Under the pieces are notes generated by a model. The model was not told the origin of the DNA and ran no database searches. It worked only from the letters and a program-made list of their open reading frames with translations. Positions 16,461 through 26,284 of a stretch of 64,000 nucleotides of DNA are shown in pieces. The DNA comes from RFSX01 sp965248155 (lineage in GTDB: Bacteria > Bacteroidota > Bacteroidia > Chitinophagales > Saprospiraceae), in NCBI GenBank assembly GCA_965248155.1, contig CBDFIO010000002.1:62001-126000 (forward strand). The letters are read 5' to 3'. Every line of letters starts with the position of its first letter. Position 1 is the stretch's first letter. The position numbers were made by a program, and so were the translations under genes.

Positions 16461-17407
16461 TAAGATATCTCTATACCATATTAATTATGAGCTTTTGTTT
16501 CCATGTTATCGGACAACAGCAAAATCAGATTACTCAGTTCGCCTACAATAAATTGGCTTTTAATCCTGCAAATGCAGGGGATAAGGAATATCCAAGTTTT
16601 CAGATTTTACATCGTAATCAGTGGGCGGGACTTGCTGGTGCACCGAACACTCAATTATTAAGTGTTAATCTTCCTTTTAGACGTCAAAATATCGGTATGG
16701 GTATCTTTATTAAGAGGTCAGCCATTACAATCCAAGAAAAACTGGATGTTTCTACGGCATATGCCTATAGACTTAACTTTAAATCAGGATATGCAAGTAT
16801 CGGAATGGCGCTGTCGGCAAGAAGATTTGTTAATGACTTTACCGATGAACGCCTTATTGCAATAGATGGATTTGCCCTTGATCCTTCAATAGAGAGGATT
16901 AAGTATTCAAGTACAATATTTAATCTGGGTTTGGGTACTTATGTGAAAACAGGAAAGTTTTCTTTTGGAATATCAACGCCAAGAATTTTAAAATCTAAAA
17001 TCGATGATGATGATAGCGGATTAATTTCTCGCGAAATAAGACATTTCTATGCATTTGCAAGTATGGATTTAAATCTAAATACAGACTGGCAATTCAAACC
17101 CCAACTTTTGTACAAGTATGCAGACAAGATTCCTTCAGATTTAGAACTATGGTTAGAATTCATTTATAAAAATCAATTTCACTTTGCCTCTAATCTTAGA
17201 ACAGGAGGTGCCATCGGATCAACATTTGAATCATTAGACCTGGTCTTAGGTTTAAAATTAAAGGAGCGTTTATTTGTTTCAATGGCATTTGATTTTACAC
17301 TTACAGAAATCAAAAATTTCGAAAATGGAAGTTTTGAAATTTTGCTGAGATATGACCTTATTCCATCCAAAATTCCATTGACCATCCAAAATCCCAGGTA
17401 TTATTAA
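16457..17407 (+). CDS. PorP/SprF family T9SS outer-membrane protein
   Basis: A 316-residue beta-barrel protein with an N-terminal signal peptide (YLYTILIMSFCFHVIGQQ). The family opening is clear: QFAYNKLAFNPANAGDKEYPS, then LHRNQWAGLAGAPNTQLLSVN. Amphipathic strands run to the C-terminus. In Flavobacterium johnsoniae, SprF is needed to export SprB, and PorP-like proteins pair with specific type B cargo. Here the gene overlaps the giant cargo gene by 4 bases (ATGA) and the next gene by TAATG, so the three probably form one translational unit. A role as dedicated partner of the upstream cargo is inferred. Confidence 0.92.
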   Translation: MIRYLYTILIMSFCFHVIGQQQNQITQFAYNKLAFNPANAGDKEYPSFQILHRNQWAGLAGAPNTQLLSVNLPFRRQNIGMGIFIKRSAITIQEKLDVSTAYAYRLNFKSGYASIGMALSARRFVNDFTDERLIAIDGFALDPSIERIKYSSTIFNLGLGTYVKTGKFSFGISTPRILKSKIDDDDSGLISREIRHFYAFASMDLNLNTDWQFKPQLLYKYADKIPSDLELWLEFIYKNQFHFASNLRTGGAIGSTFESLDLVLGLKLKERLFVSMAFDFTLTEIKNFENGSFEILLRYDLIPSKIPLTIQNPRYY

Positions 17408-19029
17408 TGAAATACATTTTAATTACCATATTGCTATTTCATTATATTAATTGCTCTACACAAGAGGATTGGAACAGCCAAATTGTAATTTCAAATGAAG
17501 TCGGTATAAATACTGAGAAAGCTGAATTTTCACCAATTTTTTGGAATGAGTACATCATTTTTATTGGATCTAAACAACAAAATGATAACGATTCCGACGT
17601 TCAGTATGATTTATTTTTTACAGCTCCTTCAACTGATAAAACACTAATTAGATCTGCTATATTTTCGAAAAAAATAAATACCGAATTTCATGAAGGACCA
17701 GCATGTTTTAGTGTTGATGGTAATCATATCTACTTTACTAAAGTTGACCAAAATGTGCTTGCTGAAGACAATATCGCCATACTCCAAATATTTGAATCTA
17801 CCTTTTCTGAAGGGGAATGGGAAGAACCTTGGAGCTCCTCTTTAAATTATGAATCCTACCCTACCTGCCATCCAGCACTTAGTATGGATAATGATATCAT
17901 TGTCTTTGCTAGTGACAGACCTGGTGGATATGGGAAAATGGATTTATATTTTATTCAAAAAATAAATGGTAATTGGAGCAAATCAAAAAATCTTGGGCCT
18001 CTGATTAATACAGACGGAAATGACTGGTTTCCCTATTTTTCAGATAACAACAGTCTGTTTTTTGCAAGTGATACAAAGACTAGAGGATTGGAAATATTTA
18101 AATCAAAATATAAGGATGGAAAATTTGAAAAAGCTATCATTTTACCTAATCCTATAAATAGCAAACATGATGACTTTGCTATCGCTGTAAATACTGGCGG
18201 CCATCATGGTTACTTCAGTTCCAACAGACCTGGTGGACAAGGTGAAGATGATATATATTCATTTTTATCAGATCAATCCCTTTTATCTTTGGGAGATGAG
18301 AATTATAAGCTTCTCAAAATATTCGTATCAGAGGAAGATGGAACTAGTCCTATCGTCAATGCCAGCTTAAGAATAAAGCCTATTGATGGGGATAAATTAA
18401 ACGATTTTGACCAATCTATTTTTGAATTTTCCCAAGAATCCACCTTCCAAACATTCCTCACAGATAAAAAAGGTCAACTTCAGATTAATCTTTTTGATGC
18501 TTATACGCTCTTAGAGCTGACTGCTGAAGGAAAAGAAAGTTGGACTAAAGTTATGTCCAACAACTATAATCAAGATCAACTTCATATTCAGTTATCTGAT
18601 AAACATCAACCTGAAGTCATTGCCAATCAGCAAGTAGAAGAATCTATCCTCGATGTGCCTGTAAATGTTGGATCAATAATCGTTTTTGAAAACATTTATT
18701 ACGATTATAATAGTTTTGAAATTAAAAAAGGAGCTGCATTTGAATTAGAAGAACTTCTTTCATTAATGAAGGAAAATGAAAATATTAAGATTGAATTACG
18801 TGCGCATACAGATTCCAGAGGACATAATGATTATAACCAGAACCTTTCAGATCAAAGAGCTTTAGCTGCCAAAAATTATCTCACAGAAAGAGGAATTCCA
18901 CCCCAAAAAATTGTTGCTAAGGGATTTGGAGAATCTCAATTGAGAAATCACTGTAGGGACAATGTTGATTGCTCCGAAGCAGAACATATCTACAACAGAA
19001 GAACCGAAGTTGTTATTTTGGCTAAATAA
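17407..19029 (+). CDS. OmpA-family lipoprotein with PD40 repeats (PorE-like)
   Basis: A 540-residue protein. The signal region ends in HYINC, a probable lipobox. Residues 130-290 carry WD40-like PD40 beta-propeller repeats (IVFASDRPGGYGKMDLYF, LFFASDTK.RGLEIF, GYFSSNRPGGQGEDDIY). Residues 425-540 form an OmpA peptidoglycan-binding domain (YDYNSFEIKKGAAFELEEL, LRAHTDSRG, NLSDQRALAAKNYL). This is the architecture of PorE, which tethers T9SS components to peptidoglycan. A CarboxypepD-like stretch may lie between. It starts within the stop of the PorP/SprF gene, completing a cargo-translocon-anchor operon. Confidence 0.9.
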   Translation: MKYILITILLFHYINCSTQEDWNSQIVISNEVGINTEKAEFSPIFWNEYIIFIGSKQQNDNDSDVQYDLFFTAPSTDKTLIRSAIFSKKINTEFHEGPACFSVDGNHIYFTKVDQNVLAEDNIAILQIFESTFSEGEWEEPWSSSLNYESYPTCHPALSMDNDIIVFASDRPGGYGKMDLYFIQKINGNWSKSKNLGPLINTDGNDWFPYFSDNNSLFFASDTKTRGLEIFKSKYKDGKFEKAIILPNPINSKHDDFAIAVNTGGHHGYFSSNRPGGQGEDDIYSFLSDQSLLSLGDENYKLLKIFVSEEDGTSPIVNASLRIKPIDGDKLNDFDQSIFEFSQESTFQTFLTDKKGQLQINLFDAYTLLELTAEGKESWTKVMSNNYNQDQLHIQLSDKHQPEVIANQQVEESILDVPVNVGSIIVFENIYYDYNSFEIKKGAAFELEELLSLMKENENIKIELRAHTDSRGHNDYNQNLSDQRALAAKNYLTERGIPPQKIVAKGFGESQLRNHCRDNVDCSEAEHIYNRRTEVVILAK

Positions 19030-19050
19030 TTATTTGGGTACCTTTAATTA

Positions 19051-21507
19051 ATGAATCTTAAGTCCTTAATTTTACTCTTTTTTGTATCTATTTTTTCGCT
19101 GCCATTATTTGCTCAACTCCAGGGCATTATTTCTGACCAAAATGGAGATTTCCTTCCTTATGTAAATGTTTATGTTAAGAACACAACAATTGGAACGACA
19201 AGTAACCTCGATGGAGCTTATAACCTTAAACTTGAGGAAGGAGAATACGAAATACATTTCCAATATGTTGGCTACAAAACCATCAGTAAAAAAGTACTTC
19301 TTGATAATGAAATACTAATTCTCAACTTGACATTAACACCTGAGAATTATACTCTGGATGAAATTACTATTTCCGCTCAAGCTGAAGATCCGGCTTATGC
19401 TATAATCCGTAAAGCGCAAGCCAAACGGAAATACTATAATGCTCTTGTACGATCATTTGAATGCGATGCTTATGTACGAGGATTCAACAAAATACTAGAT
19501 GCTCCAGAAAAAATTCTTGGCTTTGAAATTGGAGATATGGATGGCGTATTAGATTCCAGCAGACAGGGTGTCGTCTATCTTTCTGAATCTGTTTCAAAAC
19601 TTTACTTCAAAGAAGGACAACAAAAAGAAGTCATGTACTCCTCAAAAATAAGTGGAGACGACCAAGGATATAGCTTTAATAGCGCCAAAGAAATGACTTT
19701 TAATTTCTACGATAATTCCATAAATCTGAATAAAAAAATAATAAGCCCAATTGCTAACAGTGCAATGAGTTATTATGACTATAAACTCGAGGGAGCAACT
19801 TATGATAATACCGGGCAATTGGTTAATAAAATTCAGGTTATCCCTAAAAATGAATATGCTCCTTGTGTCTTTGGTCACATCTATATAAATGAAGATTTAT
19901 GGAATATTAATAGTCTTGAATTAGGGGTTACCAATAAATCCACCCAACTGGCATTTATAGATTCTTTAACTTTCAAACAGACTTTTGTGCCTCTTGGAAA
20001 AGATGTATGGATGACATTCTCCAATGTCATTAGTTTTAAAATGCGAGCACTAGGTTTTGTTCTGTCAGGCAATTTTGCTGCCGTATATTCAAATTATCTG
20101 TTAGATAATGTTGATGAAGCAATATTTAACAATGAAGTATTCAAAGTTGAAAAAGAAGCTAACGAACGGACGATTGAATATTGGGAGGAATTGCGACCCA
20201 TTCCTTTAACGATTGAAGAGAGCTTGGACTATGTAAGGAAAGATAGTATTCAAAAATTTCATGAAAGTGATGAATATTTGGATTCGATTGATCGCCTTAA
20301 TAACAAATTTAAAATTCTCAAAATTCTAAGCGACTACAGTTATCAAAACTCCAAAAAACGAAGTACCATAAGTTACATAAGTCCTATAAGTAACATTTCT
20401 GTTAATACCGTGCAAGGTTGGAATTCAAAGCTTGGTTTCAGTTATGAAAAATCTTATGACAAACAATACACAAGAACTTTAAGCTCGAGTTTTAATATTT
20501 CATATGGGTCTTCTGAACAAGTTTGGAGGCCCCAAGTTTCCTTTTTGTTCCGTGCAAATAAAACGAATAACCGGTACTTCTATTTGAAAGGAGGAAAAGC
20601 TTTAAATCAATTTAATTCAGCTGAACCGATATCGGAGCGGATGAATATGTTCTTTACTCTTTTTGCTCGAAGAAATTATATGAAGCTTTATGATAAGCAA
20701 TTTCTACAACTTCAAACTGGTCAGGACCTTGGTTCCTTTTTAAAATTTAGGCTAACGATTGATTATGAGAAAAGGAATTCGTTGACCAATCATTATGATA
20801 ATAGCTTATTCTATAAAGATTCTAGAATATTTTCCGATAATATTGAATTTATTGACCACAAGTCTTTAATAATTGGCCTTTCCCTCAGGATCAGACCAGG
20901 AGAAAAACTCTGGTCATATCCCCATCAAACATTTAAGGTAGGATCCCATTGGCCTACTTTTTGGCTGCACTTTAAAAAAGGCCTTGGTGCATTAGATAGT
21001 GATACAAAGCATACACTTGTCTATGCAACAGTTTCAAAAAGAATTGCAATAGGAACTATTGGTGTTTCACGATTATTCATGTCGCTTGGTCAATTCTTAG
21101 GTGATGGCCCTAAATATTTTATGGATTTCCATCACTTTATGGGTAACCAAACTCATATTGCTTATCCTCAGACTTACAATTCAAGTTATTTACTCCTCCC
21201 TTACTACACATATAGTAGTTCAGAAAACTTTCTTCAAATTCATTTAAGTCACAATTGGAATGGGTTTATCCTTAATAAATTACCCTTGTTTAAGCAACTA
21301 GGATGGCATTTAGCAATGGGTTATAAATATTTAAATACTTCTGAACACCCACATTATCAAGAGTACCATCTAGGTATAGATAATATTGGAATTAAAGTAT
21401 TTCGAATGTTTAGAGTTGATTTTGTTTGGCAATCAGGGCTTATTAGAGGAGAAAATAATTCTACAAATAATTTTGGAATAGTTTTGGGGATAAAAGCCAA
21501 AATATAA
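19051..21507 (+). CDS. DUF5686 / carboxypeptidase-regulatory-like outer-membrane protein
   Basis: An 818-residue protein with a signal peptide (KSLILLFFVSIFSLPLFAQ). Residues 23-105 form a CarboxypepD_reg-like domain (GIISDQNGDFLPYVNVYV, then GTTSNLDGAY and YKTISKKVLL). The rest matches the DUF5686 family: AYAIIRKAQAKRKYYN near residue 113, a middle beta domain, and a C-terminal barrel ending NNFGIVLGIKAKI. The family is common in Bacteroidota and is thought to sit in the outer membrane; its function is unknown. It follows the PorE-like gene by 21 bases and may belong to the same operon. Confidence 0.88.
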   Translation: MNLKSLILLFFVSIFSLPLFAQLQGIISDQNGDFLPYVNVYVKNTTIGTTSNLDGAYNLKLEEGEYEIHFQYVGYKTISKKVLLDNEILILNLTLTPENYTLDEITISAQAEDPAYAIIRKAQAKRKYYNALVRSFECDAYVRGFNKILDAPEKILGFEIGDMDGVLDSSRQGVVYLSESVSKLYFKEGQQKEVMYSSKISGDDQGYSFNSAKEMTFNFYDNSINLNKKIISPIANSAMSYYDYKLEGATYDNTGQLVNKIQVIPKNEYAPCVFGHIYINEDLWNINSLELGVTNKSTQLAFIDSLTFKQTFVPLGKDVWMTFSNVISFKMRALGFVLSGNFAAVYSNYLLDNVDEAIFNNEVFKVEKEANERTIEYWEELRPIPLTIEESLDYVRKDSIQKFHESDEYLDSIDRLNNKFKILKILSDYSYQNSKKRSTISYISPISNISVNTVQGWNSKLGFSYEKSYDKQYTRTLSSSFNISYGSSEQVWRPQVSFLFRANKTNNRYFYLKGGKALNQFNSAEPISERMNMFFTLFARRNYMKLYDKQFLQLQTGQDLGSFLKFRLTIDYEKRNSLTNHYDNSLFYKDSRIFSDNIEFIDHKSLIIGLSLRIRPGEKLWSYPHQTFKVGSHWPTFWLHFKKGLGALDSDTKHTLVYATVSKRIAIGTIGVSRLFMSLGQFLGDGPKYFMDFHHFMGNQTHIAYPQTYNSSYLLLPYYTYSSSENFLQIHLSHNWNGFILNKLPLFKQLGWHLAMGYKYLNTSEHPHYQEYHLGIDNIGIKVFRMFRVDFVWQSGLIRGENNSTNNFGIVLGIKAKI

Positions 21508-21558
21508 ACGTGCAACAAATTAAGAATTTTGTTAATTTGTTCTCAGAAAGATAGAATT

Positions 21559-21987
21559 ATGGAAGTCAATCATATTAAAGGGTGTGGCGTGGCTATACTC
21601 TTTTGTCTGTTTACAATTACATCTGCAGCACAAATTTCATATGCTGAAAAATTGGTTAACGATCAATTAGAAGCTTATAATAAAATGGATATAGACGCAT
21701 TTCTAAAACCATTTTCTGATTCAGTTCGCATTTATGATGATTTAAGCAAATACAATGTATCAGACAAGCTTGCAATGCAAACAAACTACGACAGATGGTT
21801 CCAGCGTGTTGACTCATTAAATTGTAAGATTATTAATAGAATTGTAGCCGGAAATACTATTGTAGACTACGAAGAAGTACTTTTTAAACTCATTGATGAA
21901 GATTTTCAAACGCTTAAAGCCATAGCTATCTATAAAATAAGTGATAATAAAATAGCTGAAGTTTATTTCTTAAGACCAGAATACTAA
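21559..21987 (+). CDS. Secreted NTF2-like (SnoaL-type) protein
   Basis: A 142-residue protein from ATG 21559; the frame extends to TTG 21529, but the ATG gives a proper signal peptide (KGCGVAILFCLFTITSAAQ). The mature part has the NTF2/SnoaL cone fold pattern: VNDQLEAYNKMDIDAFLKPFSDSV, a mid-section ending RIVAGNTIVDYEEVLF, and a C-terminal AIAIYKISDNKIAEVYFLR. Such proteins bind small hydrophobic ligands or act as isomerase-like enzymes; no catalytic residue can be assigned. It is 51 bases after the DUF5686 gene. Confidence 0.75.
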   Translation: MEVNHIKGCGVAILFCLFTITSAAQISYAEKLVNDQLEAYNKMDIDAFLKPFSDSVRIYDDLSKYNVSDKLAMQTNYDRWFQRVDSLNCKIINRIVAGNTIVDYEEVLFKLIDEDFQTLKAIAIYKISDNKIAEVYFLRPEY

Positions 21988-21997
21988 TCAATTCGAT

Positions 21998-22034
21998 AAT
22001 AGCTTAAATTTCAAAATCCTATAAGAAAGCTATT
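21998..22034. terminator. Weak hairpin between convergent genes
   Basis: AATAGCTT (21998-22005) pairs with AAGCTATT (22027-22034) across a 21-base loop, with a short T run after. It overlaps the stop of the minus-strand gene at 22030. Confidence 0.3.
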
Positions 22035-22929
22035 TTAATCCAATTGTGACAGACACAAATGGTATTCCAATAACATTTCCTATCCCTTCAGTCGGTCTCC
22101 ACAGACCAGCATTAAAAGCACTTCCAGGGTTCTTAAAATGTATCCGCAAGCCCGCAGACAATACACCTAACATATCTGAAAAACCATTTTCTGCGATGAG
22201 CCAATTTTCTGTCAGAATACTAAGTTTCGGTCCTAATCTAAACATTCCGGAAATTGTAAAAGGGATAATTTCATTTTCAAACCCATCTTCAGAGCTGAAT
22301 CCGATACCTGTTCCCAGTGTCACATTGCTATTTCGATTTCCTAGGGTTAAAGAACTTGTTACAAATCCAAACGTTCTAAAATGACTTTCCGGAGTTGTAA
22401 ATACTGTACTGGCGATTGAAAAAGCACCAGCTTCATTTTTTAACGGAACGCTGAATTTAGGCGTAACAAAAATTATTGGAAAATTTGAAGCTAATAACAA
22501 TGATAATATTTCTCCACCAACTGATACGCTGAAATTATCAGAAATGCCATATGTATAAGAATTCCAAAATATCGCAATATTTTCATAGTAACTCTGCCCT
22601 TTTTTCAAACCATATGCAGAAGGGCTTAGGATGTAATGAGTAGAATTATGGAAATCCAATGGAATTGCGTGCTTGTCGATTCCAGTAGGACTATATTTTA
22701 GGACTTGAATTCTTCTTATTTGCTCATAATCAATATTTATCTCTCCTAGAGATATCGATAAAAGACGAATTCCAGAACTTTCCCTATTCATTATTTCTCC
22801 AATAATACTTGACCCATCAGACGTTTCTACAATAACCTGATCTCCAATTGCATAAGTACTCGTTTGACATATACTTTGGGATACCATAGTAATGCAAAAA
22901 CTTAGAATAATTAGAAACGTCCTTCCCAT
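22030..22929 (-). CDS. Uncharacterised secreted protein, probably outer-membrane barrel
   Basis: A 299-residue protein from ATG 22929; the frame extends to TTG 22935 but the ATG is preferred. A signal peptide is present (RTFLIILSFCITMVSQSICQ). Residues 25-75 look like a small beta domain (GDQVIVETSDGSSIIGEI). The rest alternates hydrophobic and polar residues with Gly turns, as in 8- to 10-strand barrels (YTYGISDNFSVSVGGEIL, SSLTLGNRNSNVTLGTGIGF). It ends FVSVTIGLK, a barrel-type ending. No family is recognised. It is transcribed alone. Confidence 0.65.
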   Translation of the reverse strand: MGRTFLIILSFCITMVSQSICQTSTYAIGDQVIVETSDGSSIIGEIMNRESSGIRLLSISLGEINIDYEQIRRIQVLKYSPTGIDKHAIPLDFHNSTHYILSPSAYGLKKGQSYYENIAIFWNSYTYGISDNFSVSVGGEILSLLLASNFPIIFVTPKFSVPLKNEAGAFSIASTVFTTPESHFRTFGFVTSSLTLGNRNSNVTLGTGIGFSSEDGFENEIIPFTISGMFRLGPKLSILTENWLIAENGFSDMLGVLSAGLRIHFKNPGSAFNAGLWRPTEGIGNVIGIPFVSVTIGLK

Positions 22930-23040
22930 AAACAATAAAATAGTTTGTAAAGAAAACTAATTTTTTACTCATCATCTTTGTAAGACCAAATAGCGTGTTA
23001 TTTTTTGATAAATTGTGCCTGAATAATTCACAATTGTCTT

Positions 23041-24449
23041 ATGAAAGTAAAATTTGCAGGGGCTGCAAGAATGGTAACGGGAAGTTCACATCTCCTTACG
23101 CTTGATAATGGATTTAGAATACTCATGGACTGTGGTCTCTGTCAGGGGAGAGGGAGGCATATATGGGATCTAAATAACACTTGGCATTTCGATCCAAAAA
23201 CGATCGACTGTCTTATTCTGTCTCATGCTCATATTGACCACAGCGGAAGAATTCCTCAATTGGTTAAAGAGGGATTTGCTGGAAACATTCATTCCACTCA
23301 TGCTACACGGAGTCTATCATCAATTATGCTTTTAGACTCTGCTCATATTCAGGAAAGAGATGTAGAATGGTACAAAAAAAATTAAGAAAAAAACGAAAGA
23401 AGAAACACAAAGACTTCAGAGTACCATTATATACAAATCCAGATGTGGCAGCAGCTATGGATCTCTTTGTTGGACATAGCTATAATAAGTGGTTTCATAT
23501 CGCGGAAGATGTTGAAGTTTGTTTCAAAGATCAAGGTCATATACTTGGAAGCGCAAGCGTAACCATTAGAATTAAAAAGGGGTCGGACTATACTCATTTT
23601 GGTTTTACTGGAGATATAGGAAGACCTGATCGTCCTATCTTGCGTGACCCTGTACAAATGCCGGAAGTAGACTACCTGATTTGTGAATCTACTTATGGTA
23701 ATAAAGAACATGAGTCTCCCCCGGAGCAGTCCCAAACATTTTTAGAAATCGTAAAAGAAGCTTGTTGTGAAAAGAAGGGGAAGCTTATAATACCGGCTTT
23801 TAGTATAGGACGAACTCAAGAAATTGTGCACATGCTTGACAAATTGGAAAATCAAGGATTACTGCCAAAAATTCCTGTTTTTGTTGATTCTCCGCTCGCT
23901 GTCAACGCTACTCAGATCTATGGCACTCATCCTGAATGTTATGATTCCAACCTTCATGAATATATGTTGAAGGATGACAATCCATTTGAGTTTAATGAAC
24001 TAACATACATAAGAGAAGTTGCGGAATCGAAAGCGCTCAACAATTCTGACGAAGCCAGTATTATTATCAGTTCAAGTGGAATGATGAATGCCGGTAGGGT
24101 TAAACATCATCTATATAATAATATTGATGATCCGAAAAACACTTTTCTCTTGGTTGGATATTGTTCTCCGTATACCCCGGGGGGCATGTTAAAAACAGGA
24201 ATTCCTGAAATTAAAATATTTGGCGACATGAAGGCAGTAAAAGCAACAGTGAAAACCATGGATAGCTTTTCTGCGCATGCAGATCGAAAAGAAATGAGAG
24301 AATTCATCTCAAATCAAAAGAAAGTCAAGAAAATTTTCCTGGTTCATGGAGAAATAGACAGGCAAGAAAAATTTAGAGAATATCTTGGCGAATCAGGTTT
24401 TAAAAATGTTGAGATTCCAGAATTAGGACAAAAATATACGCTTAGCTAA
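23041..24449 (+). pseudogene. MBL-fold/beta-CASP metallo-hydrolase (RNA-processing type), split at an A8 tract
   Basis: Two frames together make one protein of about 470 residues. The first (23041-23385) has the metallo-beta-lactamase start and the zinc motif LSHAHIDHSGR. The second, in the -1 frame and open across 23367-24449, has GHILGSASV, CESTYGN, FSIGRTQEI, ISSSGMMNAGR, FSAHADRKE and LVHGE, the beta-CASP and RMMBL motifs of CPSF73-like nucleases. The frames meet at eight A (23374-23381); nine A, or a -1 ribosomal slip, would give YKKKLRKKR and restore the protein. It could be a sequence error, a real loss, or slippage. The stop overlaps the queD stop by 4 bases. Confidence 0.8.
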
Positions 24450-24859
24450 GAAATTGGAGGGTAGAAAACTGAATTTCTTGGAGTTTCCCACAACCTGACC
24501 GATATATCATATTGTTCATCAATTCTATTTGATAACATTTTCCATATCTCATAACATATAAGCTCAGCCGTTGGGTTCTTACCTGCAAACTCAGGACAAT
24601 CAAGGTTTAGATTTTTGTGGTCATACCTGTCCTCAACTTCCTCCTTGATGATTCTTTTAAGTTCAGCTAAATCAAAAACGTATCCTGTCTCCGGATCAAT
24701 ATCACCAGTAAGACTTACTTCCAATTCATAATTGTGGCCATGGTAATTTGGATTATTACATTTTCCAAAAACCTCCTGGTTTTTCTCTTTAGACCAATGT
24801 TCATTATGTAACCTATGAGCGCCATTAAAATGAGCCCATCGACAAATTGTTATCCTCAT
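24446..24859 (-). CDS. queD: 6-carboxytetrahydropterin synthase QueD (PTPS family)
   Basis: A 137-residue enzyme of queuosine/7-deazaguanine precursor synthesis, converting dihydroneopterin triphosphate to 6-carboxytetrahydropterin. Zinc-binding His residues are in AHFNGAHRL and YHGHNYELEV; the catalytic Cys is in GKCNNPNYHGHN. Length and both conserved blocks are normal, and PTAELICYEIW near residue 98 is typical. A TAnnTTTG element (24884-24891) lies 25 bases before ATG 24859. No other queuosine genes are nearby. A PTPS-type enzyme for another pterin cannot be fully excluded. Confidence 0.88.
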   Translation of the reverse strand: MRITICRWAHFNGAHRLHNEHWSKEKNQEVFGKCNNPNYHGHNYELEVSLTGDIDPETGYVFDLAELKRIIKEEVEDRYDHKNLNLDCPEFAGKNPTAELICYEIWKMLSNRIDEQYDISVRLWETPRNSVFYPPIS

Positions 24860-24883
24860 TCCTTTCGATAATTTTTAGAAATT

Positions 24884-24891
24884 CAAAAGTA
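24884..24891 (-). promoter_or_regulatory. -7 element of the queD promoter
   Basis: The minus strand reads TACTTTTG, matching TAnnTTTG, 25 bases upstream of the queD ATG. A -33 TTG at the usual spacing is not seen, so the call is moderate. Confidence 0.4.
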
Positions 24892-25127
24892 TAACATTCC
24901 ATCTATATTATCAGCTGTATCTGCTTTCTGGCACATTTTGTCCAATTTTAATCGTAAATTGTAGCTTATTCTTGAGAGGTGGTGAAATGTTAAGAATGGG
25001 AAGCAGAATAAATAGTAAGAAAAAGATAAATCCAATATAAATTATAGCTTATTTACGCTAAGTTTTTATCAATACCCATCGTAAGTTTCTACTTTTTAAG
25101 AATATAGATATGAGTTAAATTTTATTT

Positions 25128-26273
25128 ATGTTCTTATCAGAGTTTCCTGGCCAGTCTAGTATTAAAGACTATTTTAAAAAAATTGTATCTGAACAAAGAG
25201 TTCCACATGCTCTTTTATTGCTTGGGCCAGAAGGTGTTGGAAAATTACAACTAGCCATTGGACTAGCAAGCCTATTACAATGCAAAAATCCTGTAGATTC
25301 AAATGCATGCAGAACATGTAAGTCCTGCATTAAAAACGATTCATTGGTTCATCCTGATCTTCACTTTGCTTTTCCGGTTACAAAAAAAGATAACTTAAAA
25401 AGAGAAGATACTGTTTCAGCAAACTTTATCAAATCATGGCGAACTTTTATAAAAGAACACCCATGGGGAAATTTAAATGATTGGTTGACACATATTGATG
25501 GCCTAGATAAACAGGCGAACATCAATGTTGCAGAATGCAATATGATAATTAAAAGTCTGGGTCTCAAATCATTTGAAGGGAAGTATAAAATTCAAATTAT
25601 CTGGATGTCAGAGTTTTTAGGCAAAGAATCCAATAGATTATTAAAACTGATAGAAGAGCCCAGTCCCGATACAATCATTATCCTGATCAGCAATAACAGA
25701 AATGCAATTCTTAACACTATAAAGTCAAGATGCCAGATAATTTCTGTTGCTCCCTTACAAGATGAGGACATTAGAATCTTTTTGAATGAAAAATATGATT
25801 TAAGCGGAACATTGCTTGATGAAATCATTTTTATAGCCTCTGGAGATATTAGAAAAGCGGAATTATTAGCAACTAAACAAGAACTAAAATACTCAGAAGA
25901 ACTGTTGGATTGGTTGCGTGTATCATTCAGTGGAGATCCAGAAAAAATTACAGGTTTTGTAGAATATTTAACAGCTAAAGGAAGACAGGAACTTATAAAT
26001 TTTTTCAACTATGGATTACATTTCTTTAGAGAATATTATCTGGGATTAAATACGCAGTCAACCGATAATCTTCGTCTTTCAACAGAAGAAAAAAACACGA
26101 TTTTAAAAATGCAGAGGATCGTGGATGAAAACAAAACCATACAACTTGAACAACTTTTGAGTTCCTGCATTAATTACGTAAAAAGAAATATTTCATTAAA
26201 AATATTATTGATGAATACCAGTCTGGAAATCAATACTGTCTTAAAAGCTGAAGTCAATAATCTTGTATCATAA
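25128..26273 (+). CDS. holB: DNA polymerase III subunit delta-prime
   Basis: A 381-residue clamp-loader subunit. The AAA+ start is PGQSSIKDYFKKIVSEQRVPHA. A degenerate Walker A (GPEGVGKLQ, with Leu where Ser/Thr is usual) is followed by the zinc module CKNPVDSNACRTCKSC. LLKLIEEPSPDTIIILIS and NTIKSRCQIISV are standard delta-prime blocks with the arginine-finger SRC motif. The lost P-loop Ser/Thr fits delta-prime, which normally does not hydrolyse ATP. It lies 11 bases before ricT, an order also known in Firmicutes. Confidence 0.92.
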   Translation: MFLSEFPGQSSIKDYFKKIVSEQRVPHALLLLGPEGVGKLQLAIGLASLLQCKNPVDSNACRTCKSCIKNDSLVHPDLHFAFPVTKKDNLKREDTVSANFIKSWRTFIKEHPWGNLNDWLTHIDGLDKQANINVAECNMIIKSLGLKSFEGKYKIQIIWMSEFLGKESNRLLKLIEEPSPDTIIILISNNRNAILNTIKSRCQIISVAPLQDEDIRIFLNEKYDLSGTLLDEIIFIASGDIRKAELLATKQELKYSEELLDWLRVSFSGDPEKITGFVEYLTAKGRQELINFFNYGLHFFREYYLGLNTQSTDNLRLSTEEKNTILKMQRIVDENKTIQLEQLLSSCINYVKRNISLKILLMNTSLEINTVLKAEVNNLVS

Positions 26274-26284
26274 AGAAAAGAGAG

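Noticed and set aside
24987..25040. 17-codon micro-ORF between queD and holB with a GA/GG-rich upstream stretch
   Set aside because: Too short to support, and Shine-Dalgarno-like signals carry little weight in this phylum.
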